From: Streptomyces marokkonensis
GTDB lineage: Bacteria; Actinomycetota; Actinomycetes; Streptomycetales; Streptomycetaceae
DNA: 64,000 bases
NCBI RefSeq assembly: GCF_008312835.1
Contig: NZ_VSKS01000015.1
Location: forward strand, 1 to 64,000
Reading direction: 5' to 3'
The translations under genes were made by a program, and so were the position numbers. Under the pieces are notes generated by a model. That model did not search any database. It was not told where the DNA came from and was given only the letters and a program-made list of their open reading frames with translations. Shown here one piece after another: positions 38,101 to 43,521 of this stretch (within the stretch, counting starts at the first letter, position 1; each line of letters opens with the position of its first letter).

Positions 38101-41100
38101 TTCCTGTTCGGTCCCCGTCCGGTGCACGGCCCGGAACAGGTGCAGCAGGCTCTCCAGCTCGCTCGTGAGGTCGGACGGGTCAGGGGTCAGCGGCCAGAGG
38201 TTGACGATCGCCCGCGGTGCCAGGTCCCGTGCGTCCAAGGTCCGCAGCAGCCGGTCGAAGTCCTCGGCGCTGCGGCGGTCCACGGTGAACAGGTCCGCTC
38301 CCGACTCCTGGAACGCGTTCCCGTTGCGCACGCGCACGATGCGGCCCGCGTAGCCCGACGCGAGCCGGGTGTGGCGCGTGTCCTCGTCGTCGAGGACGAG
38401 CAGGGTACGCCCGGCACCAGGGCGCTCCGCCTGCCCGGCGGAGCCGGCGCCGGTGTCGGCATCGGTCCAGCGCGGCACGTAGTAGTGGAGCTTTTCACTC
38501 TTGTCGGCCGTGAACTCCTTGAACACCAGGCCGGTCAGCCGGACGCATTCGGTGCCGCTGTCGTCGCAGATCGCGAGGTCGACGCTCATCGTGCCGTCGC
38601 GGGCGATCCGGTGGACGGTGGCATGGCAGTAGGACTGCCGCGGAATCGGCGCGAAGACCGCGAGTTCCTCGAGGCTGAACGGGATGCGCAGCACGCCGTC
38701 CGGCTCTCCGATGCCGCGCAGCGTGTTGAGCGCGGCGTCGAACAGCGAGGGGTGCAGGGTGAAGCGAGGGTACTCCTCCTCGAGGCCGTCGCCCAGCACG
38801 ATCCGGGCCAGGGCCTCGGTCTCACCGCAGTAGAGCGTCTCCATGGCCTGGAAGGTCTCGCCGTACCCGAACCCCAGGTCCCGCAGGCTCGAGAAGATCT
38901 CGGTGTTCTCCCGGCGGGTGGTGCACCGCGCCTTGACGGCGGGGATGTCGATCGTGCCACGCGGCCGCGGGGAAGGGCCGGCGGCGTAGCCGGCCCGGCC
39001 CTGGGAGAAGACCGTGCGCTCTCCCGCGGTCCCGTCGTGGATGACGAACTCCAGCGCGTTCTGCTCGAGCGGGGTGAGCTCGATGTGCACGGTCCGTGAC
39101 GCACCGTCCATGACGACCGGACGGCCCCAGATGATGCCGCGCAGGGTGACGCTGTCGGAGCCGGTCGCCAGCCGGGAGGCGGTGTACGCCATCTCCATGT
39201 GGGCGACTCCGGGCAGCAGGATCCTGCCGTCCACGACGTGGTCGCGCAGGAAGAACTCGCTCGCCGACAGTCGCTTGGCGAAACGCTGCGACCCGAGGGT
39301 GGAGACGTTGCTGTCCAGCAGCGGGTGCAGCGCGGCGGACGCGGGAAGGGCGTGCGGAAGCGCCGCGCGGCCGGACCTCGCCGGGCCGGGCCAGTAGGTC
39401 TCGCGGGCGAAGGGGTAGCCGGGCAGCGACACGCACGGGAGCGGCCGGTCACCGAAGAGGTTCTCCCAGGCCAGCTCGTACCCCTGGCAGTACAGGTCGG
39501 CCAGGGCCCGGACCGCGTCCCGGTACCGGGCGTCCCGGTTCCCCGCGCGGGCGCGCCCTATCAGCTCGTTCCCGTACTCGGTGAGCGCGTTCTGCGGGCG
39601 GAAGTCCCTTCCGGAGAGCCCGCGGAACACGTGCGGGTCCTTCTTGCCGCCGAGGACCTGCAGCAACAGCCGTTCGGCGTCCTCGGGGGTGTCCGCCACC
39701 AGGGCGCAGCGGTGCGCGAAGTGGTGCCGCCCCGCGAGCAGTGTGCTGCTGATCCGCCCGAGACCGACGTCGTCGGCGCCACCGGCCTGGAGAAAGGCGA
39801 GCAGGTCCGCCACGCGCGTCCGCAGGGCCTCCTCGGTCTTCGCCGACAGTGCCAGCAGGTACGAGGGCCGGGAGACGGCCGGGTGGGCGGCCGATCCGTC
39901 GCCGTGACTCTCCACCACGACGTGGACGTTCGTTCCGCTGATGCCGAAGGAGCTGACCGCGCCCGTCCGTTCGCGCCCCGGCCGGGCCGGCCAGGGCCGG
40001 GCCTCCTTGTTGACCCGGAACGGGCTGCGCGTCCAGTCGATGTACTCGCTCTCCTGCTCGGAGTGGAGGCTCGCGGGTACCGTCCGGTGCCGCAGGGCCT
40101 GCACCAGCGCGATCAGGCTGACCACGCCCGAGGCGGCCAGGGTGTGACCGATGTTCGTCTTGACCGAGGTCAGGGCGCAGTACTGGGTCTTGTCGGTGCG
40201 GCGGCCGAACGCCTCGGTCAGCGCGTTCACCTCGATGGGGTCACCCAGCCGGGTTCCCGTGCCGTGGGCGATCACGTGCTCGATGTCGGCCGGCTCCACG
40301 CCGAACCTCCGGTACACGGAGTCGAGGAGGGCGACCTGCGCGGGCTGGCTGGGCGCGGTGATGCCGTTGGTCCGGCCGTCATGGTTGAGGCCGCTCGCCG
40401 TGATCACCGCGTGCACCCGGTCGCCGTCGGCAAGTGCCTTGGCCAGCGGCTTCAGTACGACGGCGGCGATCGCCTCGCCCATCACCATGCCGTTGGCACG
40501 CTTGTCGAAGGCGTAGCAGACCCCGTCGGGCGACAGCATCCCGGCCTGGGTGGCGTGCTCGTAGAACTGGGACCCGGCCAGCAGGCTGACACCCGCGGCG
40601 ACCGCGGTGTCGCACTCACCGCTGCGCAGGCTCAGGCACGCCTGATGCACGGCTGCCAGGCCGGCCGAGCAGGCCGTGTTGACGGTCAGCACCGGACCGG
40701 AGAAGTCGAGGAAGTAGCTGAGGCGAGCGGCCATGATCCCGTCATGACCCGAGGTCAGCGTTTCTCCGTCGCCGATGAGTCCCGGGTAGTCGCTCTGTTC
40801 GGCGCCGACGAACATGCCCATGGTGTTGTCGCCGAGCTGCCTCGCCCCGTACCCGGCGTCCTCCAGGGCCCGCCACGACTCCTGCAGCAGCAGGCGCTGC
40901 CGGGGGTCCATCTGCTCGGCTTCCTTGGGGGAGATCTCGAAGAAGAGCGGGTCGAACTCGGCTTCGCCGGGTAACCATCCGCCCCTGACCCGAGGGGCGC
41001 CGGCGACACCTGCCCAGTCGCCCAGCCGGTGCGCGGGGATCGGCGTCACCGCCTCCCGGCCCTCGGCGAGCAACTGCCAGAATTCGTCGACCGTGCGGGC

Positions 41101-43521
41101 CTGTGGAAAGCGGCCGCTCATGCCGATGACGGCTATGCGGTGGTCGCCGTCGTGACCGGCGTCGGTTCCGGGAGGCGTCACGGTGCTGGTCCCGGGGGCC
41201 GACTCGTCCCGTGACACGGTGGACGCCTCCCCCTCGACGGCGGCCGTGCGGTCGCCGGTGCTCTCGTCGGCGGCCGCGTACGTCCGCACAACAGCGTCGG
41301 TGTACGGCTCCTCGAGGAGACGGTCCCTGACCATCTCCAGGGTGAAGTACCCGTAGAAGAACGACGGTGCGACGTCGATGCCGTAGTGCTCACCCAGCCG
41401 AAGGGCGAGGAGCGTGTTGCCGACCGAATCGCACCCGAGGTCGGACAGCCGGTCCCGCGGATGGATCTCGTCGGCCGCGAGCTTCAGCACGCCGCTGACG
41501 AGGCCCCTGAGATCCGCCTCGACCCGTTCCCGGACATCGGTGTCCGCCTGTTCCCCTCGGCGTGTGCGCGCGGTCATGTCCGACACGGGCTCCTCCTGCT
41601 CGATCGCGGGATCCGCCACCTCGCCCGTCGCGGACGCCGGGGTCCCGGTGGGAGCGGTCTCGTCGGCGGTGTCCGGTGTGATCCAGAAACGGTGCCGGTC
41701 GAACGCGTAGGTCGGCAGGCGCAGACGCCGTACCGGGAATGACGTGAACAGGGCCTGCCAGGGGTGGTCGTGCCCTTCGGCGAAGGACTTCGCCAGGTCC
41801 AGCAGCCGTTCGTGGTACTCGGCGGCGGGAAGGTCGGTGCCGAGGTCGAATCCGGCCCCGTCGGCGGGCCGCGGGGCTTCCTCCGGCTCGCCGCCCGAGG
41901 GCGTGCCCGCCGGCTCGTGGAAGCAGTCGTCGGCTCGCCCGGTGTCGAGCAGCTGGGTGAGTTTCGCCCGCAGATCGTCATGGTCACGCACGACCAGCGC
42001 GGTCCGGCGGGCGAGGTGTTCCCGGCCCAGGAGCAGCGTGGCGCCGAGGTCGTTCAGGTCGGCGTGGGCGCCGTAGCCGTCGACCCATTCCCGCAGGTCG
42101 CGGATCCGCCGCCGGAGCGCGGTGCCGGTTCTGGCGGACAGGCAGAGGAGGTAGGCGTGACGGTCCGGCGGATCGGCCGGTGGTACGGCCGGCGCCTCTT
42201 CGAGCACCACGTGGGCGTTCGTGCCGCCGATACCGAACGAGCTGACGCTCGCGCGACGGGGCAGAGGTTCGCCGGTCCGCGACCGCAGCGGCGTCCACTC
42301 CCGCAGCCGGTCGACGATGTGGAAGGGCGTGCCGTCCAGGTCGATGCGCGGGTTGAGCCGCTGGAAGTCCCGGAGACCGGGCAACTGCCGGTGTTCCAGG
42401 GCGAGCAGCACCTTGATCAGGCCGGCGATCCCGGCGGCGGCTTCCAGGTGGCCGATGTTGGGTTTGACCGAGCCCAGCCCGCAGTAGTTGTGCTCACGCG
42501 GGTCCGGCGTCCCGCCGCCCGCCCTGCGGAAGCCCTCCACCAGCCCCTCGAATTCGACCGGATCGCCGGCCGGCGTCCCCGTACCGTGCGCCTCGACGTA
42601 CGCGATGGTCCCGGGGGAGACGTCTGCCCGGGCGATGGCGTCCGCGACGACCTGCGCCTGCGCGTCGTCGCTGGGATGGGTCAGGGTGCGTGTCCTGCCG
42701 CTGTGGTTCACGGCGCTGCCCTTGATGACGCCGTAGATGTGGTCACCGTCGCGCACGGCGTCCGCGAGGGGCTTGAGCAGGACGGTGCCGCCGCCCTCAC
42801 CTCGCACATAGCCGTCGGCTCGCTCGTCGAAGGGACGGCACGAACCGGTGGGCGACAGCATTCCGGCCTTGGTGAAGGAGGTGTGCCGGGCCGGGGTCAG
42901 TACGAGGTTGATCCCACCGGCGAGCGCGAGGGCGCACTCGCCCTGTTGCAGGGACTGGACCGCGAGGTGGAGGGCGTGCAGGGAGGCGGACGACGCCGTG
43001 TCGACGACGACACTGGGCCCGCGTAAGTCGAAGAAGTGGGAGACACGGTTGGCGATGACGGCGCCGATCGTCCCCGTGGAGTGGTGCGCCGCGACCTCGC
43101 GCAGCTGCCTCTCCTGAAGCTCCTTGTAGTCCAGGTTGTACGAGCCGATGAACACCCCGACGTCGCGCCCGGAAAGCGCGCTGGGTGCGATGGCGGCGTC
43201 CTCGAGACAGGACCAGGCGAGTTCCAGCATGATCCGCTGCTGCGGGTCGGTGCTCTCCGCCTCCAGCGGAGAGAGGCGGAAGAACTGTGCGTCGAAGGCG
43301 TCCACGTCGTCGATCAGGCCGGCCCATCTGCTGGGAGGGCGCCCCGCATCGTCGCCGGAGGCCTCCGCCGGCTCGCCTCTGCCCATGCCCCACCGGACCT
43401 GTGGCACTTCACCGACGTGCGACCGGCCGTTCCTGATGACGTCCCAGAAACGGCGGTGGTCGTCCGCCCCGGGGAACCGGCACGCGATGCCGACGACGGC
43501 GATGGGGACATGCTGCGACAT
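20164..43521 (-). CDS. trans-AT polyketide synthase, first subunit (PKS1), 7785 aa
   Basis: First gene of the PKS operon; ATG at 43521 preceded by AAGGGGAG. Domains: KS (5-440) with Ser177 replacing the active Cys (VDTASSASL) plus ACP (660-735, LGCDSVGN), probably loading; KS (791-1207, NTACSAGL)-DH (1396-1684, HVVDGRILLP, DAALN)-KR (to 2158)-ACP (2200-2278, GIESI); KS (2342-2769, DTACSSSL)-KR (2981-3450)-ACP (3479-3558); KS (3626-4044, NTACSSGL)-DH (4224-4511)-KR (to 4947)-C-methyltransferase (4961-5331, FEIGSGSGG)-ACP (5347-5424); KS (5476-5895, ETACSGSL)-KR (6084-6544)-C-methyltransferase (6564-6934, LEIGAGTGG)-ACP (6977-7054); KS (7109-7548, DTMCSSSM) and a C-terminal docking-like helix, so this last KS pairs with KR-ACP of PKS2. 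No AT GHSxG motif was seen. Leu166 and Leu850 are TTA codons, implying bldA dependence. Exact domain borders are approximate. Confidence 0.97.
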   Translation of the reverse strand: MSQHVPIAVVGIACRFPGADDHRRFWDVIRNGRSHVGEVPQVRWGMGRGEPAEASGDDAGRPPSRWAGLIDDVDAFDAQFFRLSPLEAESTDPQQRIMLELAWSCLEDAAIAPSALSGRDVGVFIGSYNLDYKELQERQLREVAAHHSTGTIGAVIANRVSHFFDLRGPSVVVDTASSASLHALHLAVQSLQQGECALALAGGINLVLTPARHTSFTKAGMLSPTGSCRPFDERADGYVRGEGGGTVLLKPLADAVRDGDHIYGVIKGSAVNHSGRTRTLTHPSDDAQAQVVADAIARADVSPGTIAYVEAHGTGTPAGDPVEFEGLVEGFRRAGGGTPDPREHNYCGLGSVKPNIGHLEAAAGIAGLIKVLLALEHRQLPGLRDFQRLNPRIDLDGTPFHIVDRLREWTPLRSRTGEPLPRRASVSSFGIGGTNAHVVLEEAPAVPPADPPDRHAYLLCLSARTGTALRRRIRDLREWVDGYGAHADLNDLGATLLLGREHLARRTALVVRDHDDLRAKLTQLLDTGRADDCFHEPAGTPSGGEPEEAPRPADGAGFDLGTDLPAAEYHERLLDLAKSFAEGHDHPWQALFTSFPVRRLRLPTYAFDRHRFWITPDTADETAPTGTPASATGEVADPAIEQEEPVSDMTARTRRGEQADTDVRERVEADLRGLVSGVLKLAADEIHPRDRLSDLGCDSVGNTLLALRLGEHYGIDVAPSFFYGYFTLEMVRDRLLEEPYTDAVVRTYAAADESTGDRTAAVEGEASTVSRDESAPGTSTVTPPGTDAGHDGDHRIAVIGMSGRFPQARTVDEFWQLLAEGREAVTPIPAHRLGDWAGVAGAPRVRGGWLPGEAEFDPLFFEISPKEAEQMDPRQRLLLQESWRALEDAGYGARQLGDNTMGMFVGAEQSDYPGLIGDGETLTSGHDGIMAARLSYFLDFSGPVLTVNTACSAGLAAVHQACLSLRSGECDTAVAAGVSLLAGSQFYEHATQAGMLSPDGVCYAFDKRANGMVMGEAIAAVVLKPLAKALADGDRVHAVITASGLNHDGRTNGITAPSQPAQVALLDSVYRRFGVEPADIEHVIAHGTGTRLGDPIEVNALTEAFGRRTDKTQYCALTSVKTNIGHTLAASGVVSLIALVQALRHRTVPASLHSEQESEYIDWTRSPFRVNKEARPWPARPGRERTGAVSSFGISGTNVHVVVESHGDGSAAHPAVSRPSYLLALSAKTEEALRTRVADLLAFLQAGGADDVGLGRISSTLLAGRHHFAHRCALVADTPEDAERLLLQVLGGKKDPHVFRGLSGRDFRPQNALTEYGNELIGRARAGNRDARYRDAVRALADLYCQGYELAWENLFGDRPLPCVSLPGYPFARETYWPGPARSGRAALPHALPASAALHPLLDSNVSTLGSQRFAKRLSASEFFLRDHVVDGRILLPGVAHMEMAYTASRLATGSDSVTLRGIIWGRPVVMDGASRTVHIELTPLEQNALEFVIHDGTAGERTVFSQGRAGYAAGPSPRPRGTIDIPAVKARCTTRRENTEIFSSLRDLGFGYGETFQAMETLYCGETEALARIVLGDGLEEEYPRFTLHPSLFDAALNTLRGIGEPDGVLRIPFSLEELAVFAPIPRQSYCHATVHRIARDGTMSVDLAICDDSGTECVRLTGLVFKEFTADKSEKLHYYVPRWTDADTGAGSAGQAERPGAGRTLLVLDDEDTRHTRLASGYAGRIVRVRNGNAFQESGADLFTVDRRSAEDFDRLLRTLDARDLAPRAIVNLWPLTPDPSDLTSELESLLHLFRAVHRTGTEQEVQYLSVLPDRSGPQRAAAEALLGFGRAVTAVDHLFRVESLQVADAGDADTVTGSVLRELGRAEGSVPRGWHEFRHADGVRSERVLRPWTAGVRGGASGIPFKEGGVYLLSGGAGALGLHLGRYLARECRARLVLLGRREPDASLRQEFAALEAAGAEVLYLTCDVADRDGVRTALEATRKRFGSLDGVFHGAGVMGGTGVMDVDWADFEGVLAPKTHGTVHLDELTAEDPLDFFLAFSSIAAYVGDFGQGSYAAANRFLDGYVRHREELRAQGLRHGRSVSVNWPYWDEGGMLGELAEDGPEKTLYRDHSGMRGLLTEEGIGALLEILTSDETQVVVTKGERRKIERVLRMAGAERAGAEAAGAEPEPVGGNEPVAAEKATEPAAVEDPGEMRTRTVEYLRDRLSQVFRIPKARLDAAAELGEYGIESIQIMELMRLLTKDFDNLPGTLFFEYRTIGELAEYFTEHQAARLTELLGPARPAAAAPQAPAERASATAVPSRPATPQGRRPAEVPNGAADADRTPSGKANGRGEGRPRDVAIIGMSGRYPKSRNLDEFWKVLQSGQDCIEEIPPHRWDKDLYYAAGKTPGKSSSKWGGFIDGAENFDALFFSMSAQQAALTDPQTRLFLQSAWEAMEDAGYTRRSLSPGKARKVGVYLGMMWNEYQLYSGEDVVLSDRAAASNAVSYFFDLHGQSLTVDTACSSSLYAIAMAVESIRNGSSSLAFAGGANLSLHPNKYVSLSQMNFFSEDGRCRSFGEGGTGYVPGEGVGCVLLKPFDQAVADGDHIHGVIRGVATVHGGKTNGMTVPNPLAQADMVAAALADAGLSAEDISYVEGHGTGTALGDPIEITGLTRAFRKHTDRKQYCPIGSVKSNIGHLEGAAGVVAVTKVLLQMRHGMLVPSLHSEQLNPYIDFPNSPFYVQRRLEPWERPTRTVDGVRRTLPRIAGVSSFGAHGAIAHVIIEEYRPGAERPARPAPGPRPELVVLSAKDGERLRQKAQALLTWLAGAGHDADGADLAHTLQVGREAMEERLALIADGRDALRELLRAFLDGEQETPNVFRGSTRQNKDAVALLKADEEMRELVRQWLAQGRHDKLANVWVKGLDLDWTSLARHTEPRRIPLPTYPFVQERHWLDAPSAFALQPTRTVAPAGPATAAPSPADPARSAEEPARPLAFVEDWEPAPLEEGTARAPRGIVFLCTGTERQEAVARAARELDPGLHTVFIGRGETFRKTRPDHYQVRRGSAQDHLEAFRDIVAASVPVDAVVSLEALEPGVADGDFGDVVVTVQAIAGSGLDVRRFVVAGQYRDGRERALLEAHLGFERSLGMVMPKLSVVAVLQDAHDPMRPADTADWLTRLVGELRQERAVSALYHSGGRFVSRVREVTLDENRSGALRHGGTYLITGGCGGLGLIVARHLAEHFDANVVLTGRSPLDEARQEALRGLAAGQRVLYVQADSREADAMKQAVARARERFGALHGVIHAAGVQGQGSVLEKDLPTFEDVLDPKIRGTLTLDEVVAGEELDFVCYFSSTAAVIGDFGTCDYAVGNRFQMSYARHRDAQVRAGRLSGRTVVVNWPLWREGGMGFDHDTTTMLLKSSGQDFLETADGIALFERLLSQEAPQHMILVGSPSRVSRFLGLTPPADAPARPGIRADAARPAAPTDEGGPHTVPAPGVEERLAHDLRRIVSGAVGLSPDRLYEDDNLADYGFDSVSLAGLATGLGEYWGVEVTPALFYSRSTLRKLREYFATEHAELLTAFYGDPGVGRAVPGRAAAEPGPPADGAPPVGRPRPGAEPVEDAAGAQEAGADPGAREPGTQDDDAIAVIGMSGRFPGADNPAELWSVLAEGRDAVRPVSRERLDLWGEPHDSSFAAFRVGQVSGPDEFDPLFFEISPNEARSLDPRQRLLLQESWRALEDAGWTPASTRRIGMFVGVEQGDYDTPDPEAGSVTAGHDGILAARLSYLLDLSGPVMAINTACSSGLVAAHQACASIRAGESDVALAAGVSLITTSQLLNRTKQAGMLSEDGVTYAFDKRANGMVLSEAVAVVVLKRLSAAVADGDRIHGVIRASGINYDGRSNGITAPNGDAQVALLRDTYRRHGIDPADIEYVVAHGTGTRLGDPVEVNALNDVFRSFTGKRRYCALTSVKPNVGHTLAASGLVSLIGVLQAMRHETIPGSLNCAQENEYIDWRDSPFFVNKTNRAWPRTAGRSRIAAISSFGMSGTNAHMVVESRPEGGEDEVTEMSAHLLALSAKSEESLRQRVADLIDFLEDPAQPHGLRDIGATLLDGRPHFRYRCAIVARDVAEAVHLLRSWPAGGHDPNVLTGEVPKDFAPNDAARKAGDRLLEEAAGAHHDGTSLRDALRAAARAYCQGHDLAWRRLFGGRRTAPVALPGYPFARKRLWRQRTKRPASYGVFTAAPGRPAGTGRRFDTTLTGSESFLRDHVVAGERILPGVAHLELARTAHAAFTGGQNAAPAGVAFRDVVWLRPVTVGDTPLDLHVELEPDGSAGTRYRVMAPGADGPVVHSQGRIEPVQGPAPRPRLDLAALRTECGRYEMTASEVYLVYRRQGIAYGPSFQGVRRLLVGDAQVLAELALPEVPEYGPGAQVLPPGLLDAALQSSAGLRQGGGLHLPYAVGAVEVLGPCEPVMWAWLRRTTESGDTFDVDLCDPRGEVRVRFRAFRTRPLPAGADAPPAPERSAAGSPVLLEPRWEPARPTSPADGDGLRGRTLLVGADPEELGSLLTGHGEDVDVLLLRADDTVDGLRERLARGGQYGGVVWVVGGGTTVLPDSEDLITRQEEGVYAGFRLAKALLTLGYDKRELEWTALTVRSQGVVGTDRVDPTHAGVHGLLGSLAKENPRWRVRLADVEDVRDDVLREALRLPAEPSGDSWAHRGGRWFRQTLVPVPSGALPADATPYRRDRVYVIVGGAGGLGAVWTEHVVRTYGAQVVWIGRRAEDDGVRARIDALSEFGPAPWYVQADATDRESLEAAVARIKERFPEINGVVHSALTLLDQSVARMPEERFRAAVRAKVDISVRIAQVFADEPLDFVLFFSSTNSFHRSAGQSNYVSGCVFKDAFARLWRQSRPVTVKVVNWGYWGSVGVVASSAYQRRMERSGIGSIEPAEGMAALDLLLSGPYHQLAVEKTTAPRPAGDDTGPTGSGGPDDRLLQRVLADSGSARGFDDALLCELLLLQLRTLGMNGSGGSVAGLRAALDPGGAYDRWLDESLRILAEHGYLEAGTERYTPTDRAPLDGADVWRRWEAVCRESDGTNPYVNLLEPVIRELPEVLSGRRRATDVIFPGSSMSLVRGVYRDCESATALNELVAESVAARVEVLLARDPAHRVRIFEIGSGSGGTSEKVLRRLAPYRDSVAEYCYTDVSQYFLRNGRQEFGADHPCLRFELFDAERAPADQGLDEGGYDIVLATNVLHATRDVRAAARHARALLGADGTLVLNELATRTPFLHLTFGLLDGWWRYEDTELRIPGCPGLAPETWQQVLRESGFAAVSFPAGAVHDAGHQIVVAAAGDPAGAHTPVPRSAEDARERVRSVIVERLQTSLGLDRREISEEDSFADYGVDSILGVELTQQLSTDLGISLSVTDLFDHSSVRALARYVVEHHLEASSPLPAALVPEAAPTAVPGPPDPPAPVTVPAETGTPRPAVPATVPGPAGEPVAVIGMSGRFGTAEDTDQLWQHLAEGRSLVGEISRWDMPAFVAPGAPHPRYASLMDGIDRFDPLFFQISGLEATYMDPQQRLVLEEAWKALEDAGYAGDALRGRSCGVYIGTQVSDYLPGSSEDAPAQAMWGNAEAIIPSRLSYLLDLRGPAIAVETACSGSLVALHLACQALRTGEVETALVGGVSVQCSPDYYLNAHKAGMLSETGQCHTFAEGADGFVPGEGVGIVVLKRLRDALADGDHIHGVVRGSGINQDGTSNGITAPSAKSQERLERQVYDTFGIDPAGIQLVEAHGTGTRLGDPIEFQALTRAFRHYTDEREYCAIGSVKTNIGHAAPASGMAGLIKILLALRHRELPRSLHFDKGNPHIDFESSPFYVNTVHRPWTAGPGRPRRAALSSFGFSGTNAHVVVEEAPDLPRRDTVPVQDHLVVLSALSPEQVRTQAQRLVAHLRRHPDTDLGDIASTLVRGRRHCPVRLACVARDTAHLVTLLGRWLTDGREPQVHTADLTETAVSPQPALEQYGDSCLRKCAEGATGTARREHLEAVCALYLQGYPLDYERLFESGGFRRVPLPTYPFQRERHWLPSQDRSRPTTPVRSTGGTPAPEPRAGTAHLALAPVWVEDRAPEPVPGRSVPSGIVVVGGNAAERAALQAECPDAHFLADGSASTASLTEQLRGVGAIRGLVWISPADAATGPGELLRRTAVGVEAFFRLVKALFELGHGAEELTWTVVTRQTQPVRPGEQVLPADAAVPGLAEVMAKELPNWSVGCFDLGLSDQLPARTLLAAGATTVRALRDGRWFRRGLYRAELPAPARSPYKEGGVYVVLGGAGGLGRLWSEDMIRRHRAQVVWIGRREKDAVIQAEIDRLAALGRAPWYVRADAADMDSLRGAYARIQERFGTVHGVVQSVFGLVDQSLPNTTEQQFRQGLSAKIDASVCMAEVFDAEGLDFMLFFSSIASVNPTRGYCSYVAGNAFEDALARRLSAARPYAVKVVNWGYWGAVGSGLDVPEHVRERIYRREGLGDIDPALAMDAVERLLAAPLGQVAYLNTVEPERFEGYTDRETIRVLDPPEQRSEPLAPLLPSRADQLRIVEARAKSRLRTLDELLLRLLWCALHGRGWIGTGTVDADSLRQAGGIIGKYDRWASEALRLFARQGWLTATGSEGSYRAVPDAVDPDATAAAWERSRGEWLADPELRASVDLVDTTLRALPDVLTGAVPAVDVIFPGSSLDLVEGIYKRNMIADYFNDVVGDCVVALVESRLARDPGATLRILEIGAGTGGTTATVLRRLQPYRQHVGEYCYTDLSQAFLIHGRREFGAHHPFLRCEIFDAGRPAAEQGFDEGAYDLVVATNVLHATEEIRASLRNSKALLRSGGALLVNEINGYTVFGMLTFALLDGWWPHDTDLRESGGPGLRPGTWQSVLEQEGFEGVEFPARDAHPLGQQVVVGLSDGMIRRPGGEQRRPAADPLPEPLPETPSAGSQPVRPAGAARVDGPVLADAVRDYLKELVARTLLIPAGSIDAREQLSAYGIDSILILQLLTGLKKDLGETSSTLFFEYRTIEALTEYFVTERGEAVARALGVGSGPAAGQGTPAAVPRAAVPDPQAPAGPAPTPGPGRAQARPTPRPACTGGVAIVGMSARFPQAETLDAFWSVLREGRNTVTEIPADRWALDGFYEPDKEEAVAKGRSYSKWGAFLDGFADFDPLFFEMTPNDALEIDPQERLFLQEAWRAFENAGYTRGRLARQHRSRVGVFVGITRAGHNLHGPERWRRGDTARPYTSFGSAANRVSFKLNLNGPSMPIDTMCSSSMTALHEACEHLLHGDCDMAVAGGVNLYLHPSSYVGLCGLQMLADGDECRSFGAGGNGFVPGEGVGALVLKRLEDAERDGDHIHAVIRGTGINHGGTTNGYTVPNPVAQGRVVRDALDRAGIDARTISYVEAHGTGTVLGDPIEINGLTRAFSQDTRDVRYCAIGSVKSNIGHAEAAAGIAGVFKTVLQMQHGELVPSLHAHEVNPHIDFDATPFVVQREGAEWKRPVVTVDGVSTEVPRRAGVSSFGAGGSNAHVVIEEYVRDRPAPAADGSGRPAVVILSAKDEERLREQASALLDSLAEAERTGATVADVAYTLQVGREAMSERLATVVGSFAELRDRLRAFLDHPGGATGVHRGRAARSDRALAALTADADMSAVVGTWLAKGAYAKVLDLWVNGFELDWGSLLPAGAARTVPLPAYPFARERYWIAERPLDGLHPGSHPDAPDREPEDGPPDPLIDDLLDEVVNGSLGVEAAAEHIRRSVLDGAGANTDNEGR
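42200..43510 (-). other. Loading-type ketosynthase domain with Ser in place of active Cys
   Basis: N-terminal KS of PKS1. The nucleophile motif reads DTASSAS where neighbours read DTACSSS or NTACSSG; the serine codon TCG is at 42991-42993 (residue 177). The HGTGT and NIGH histidines are intact. Loss of only the cysteine is the pattern expected of a decarboxylating loading KS, as in KSQ domains. The downstream ACP (about 41317-41540) would then be charged with malonate by a trans-AT and yield an acetyl starter. That role is inferred. Confidence 0.8.
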
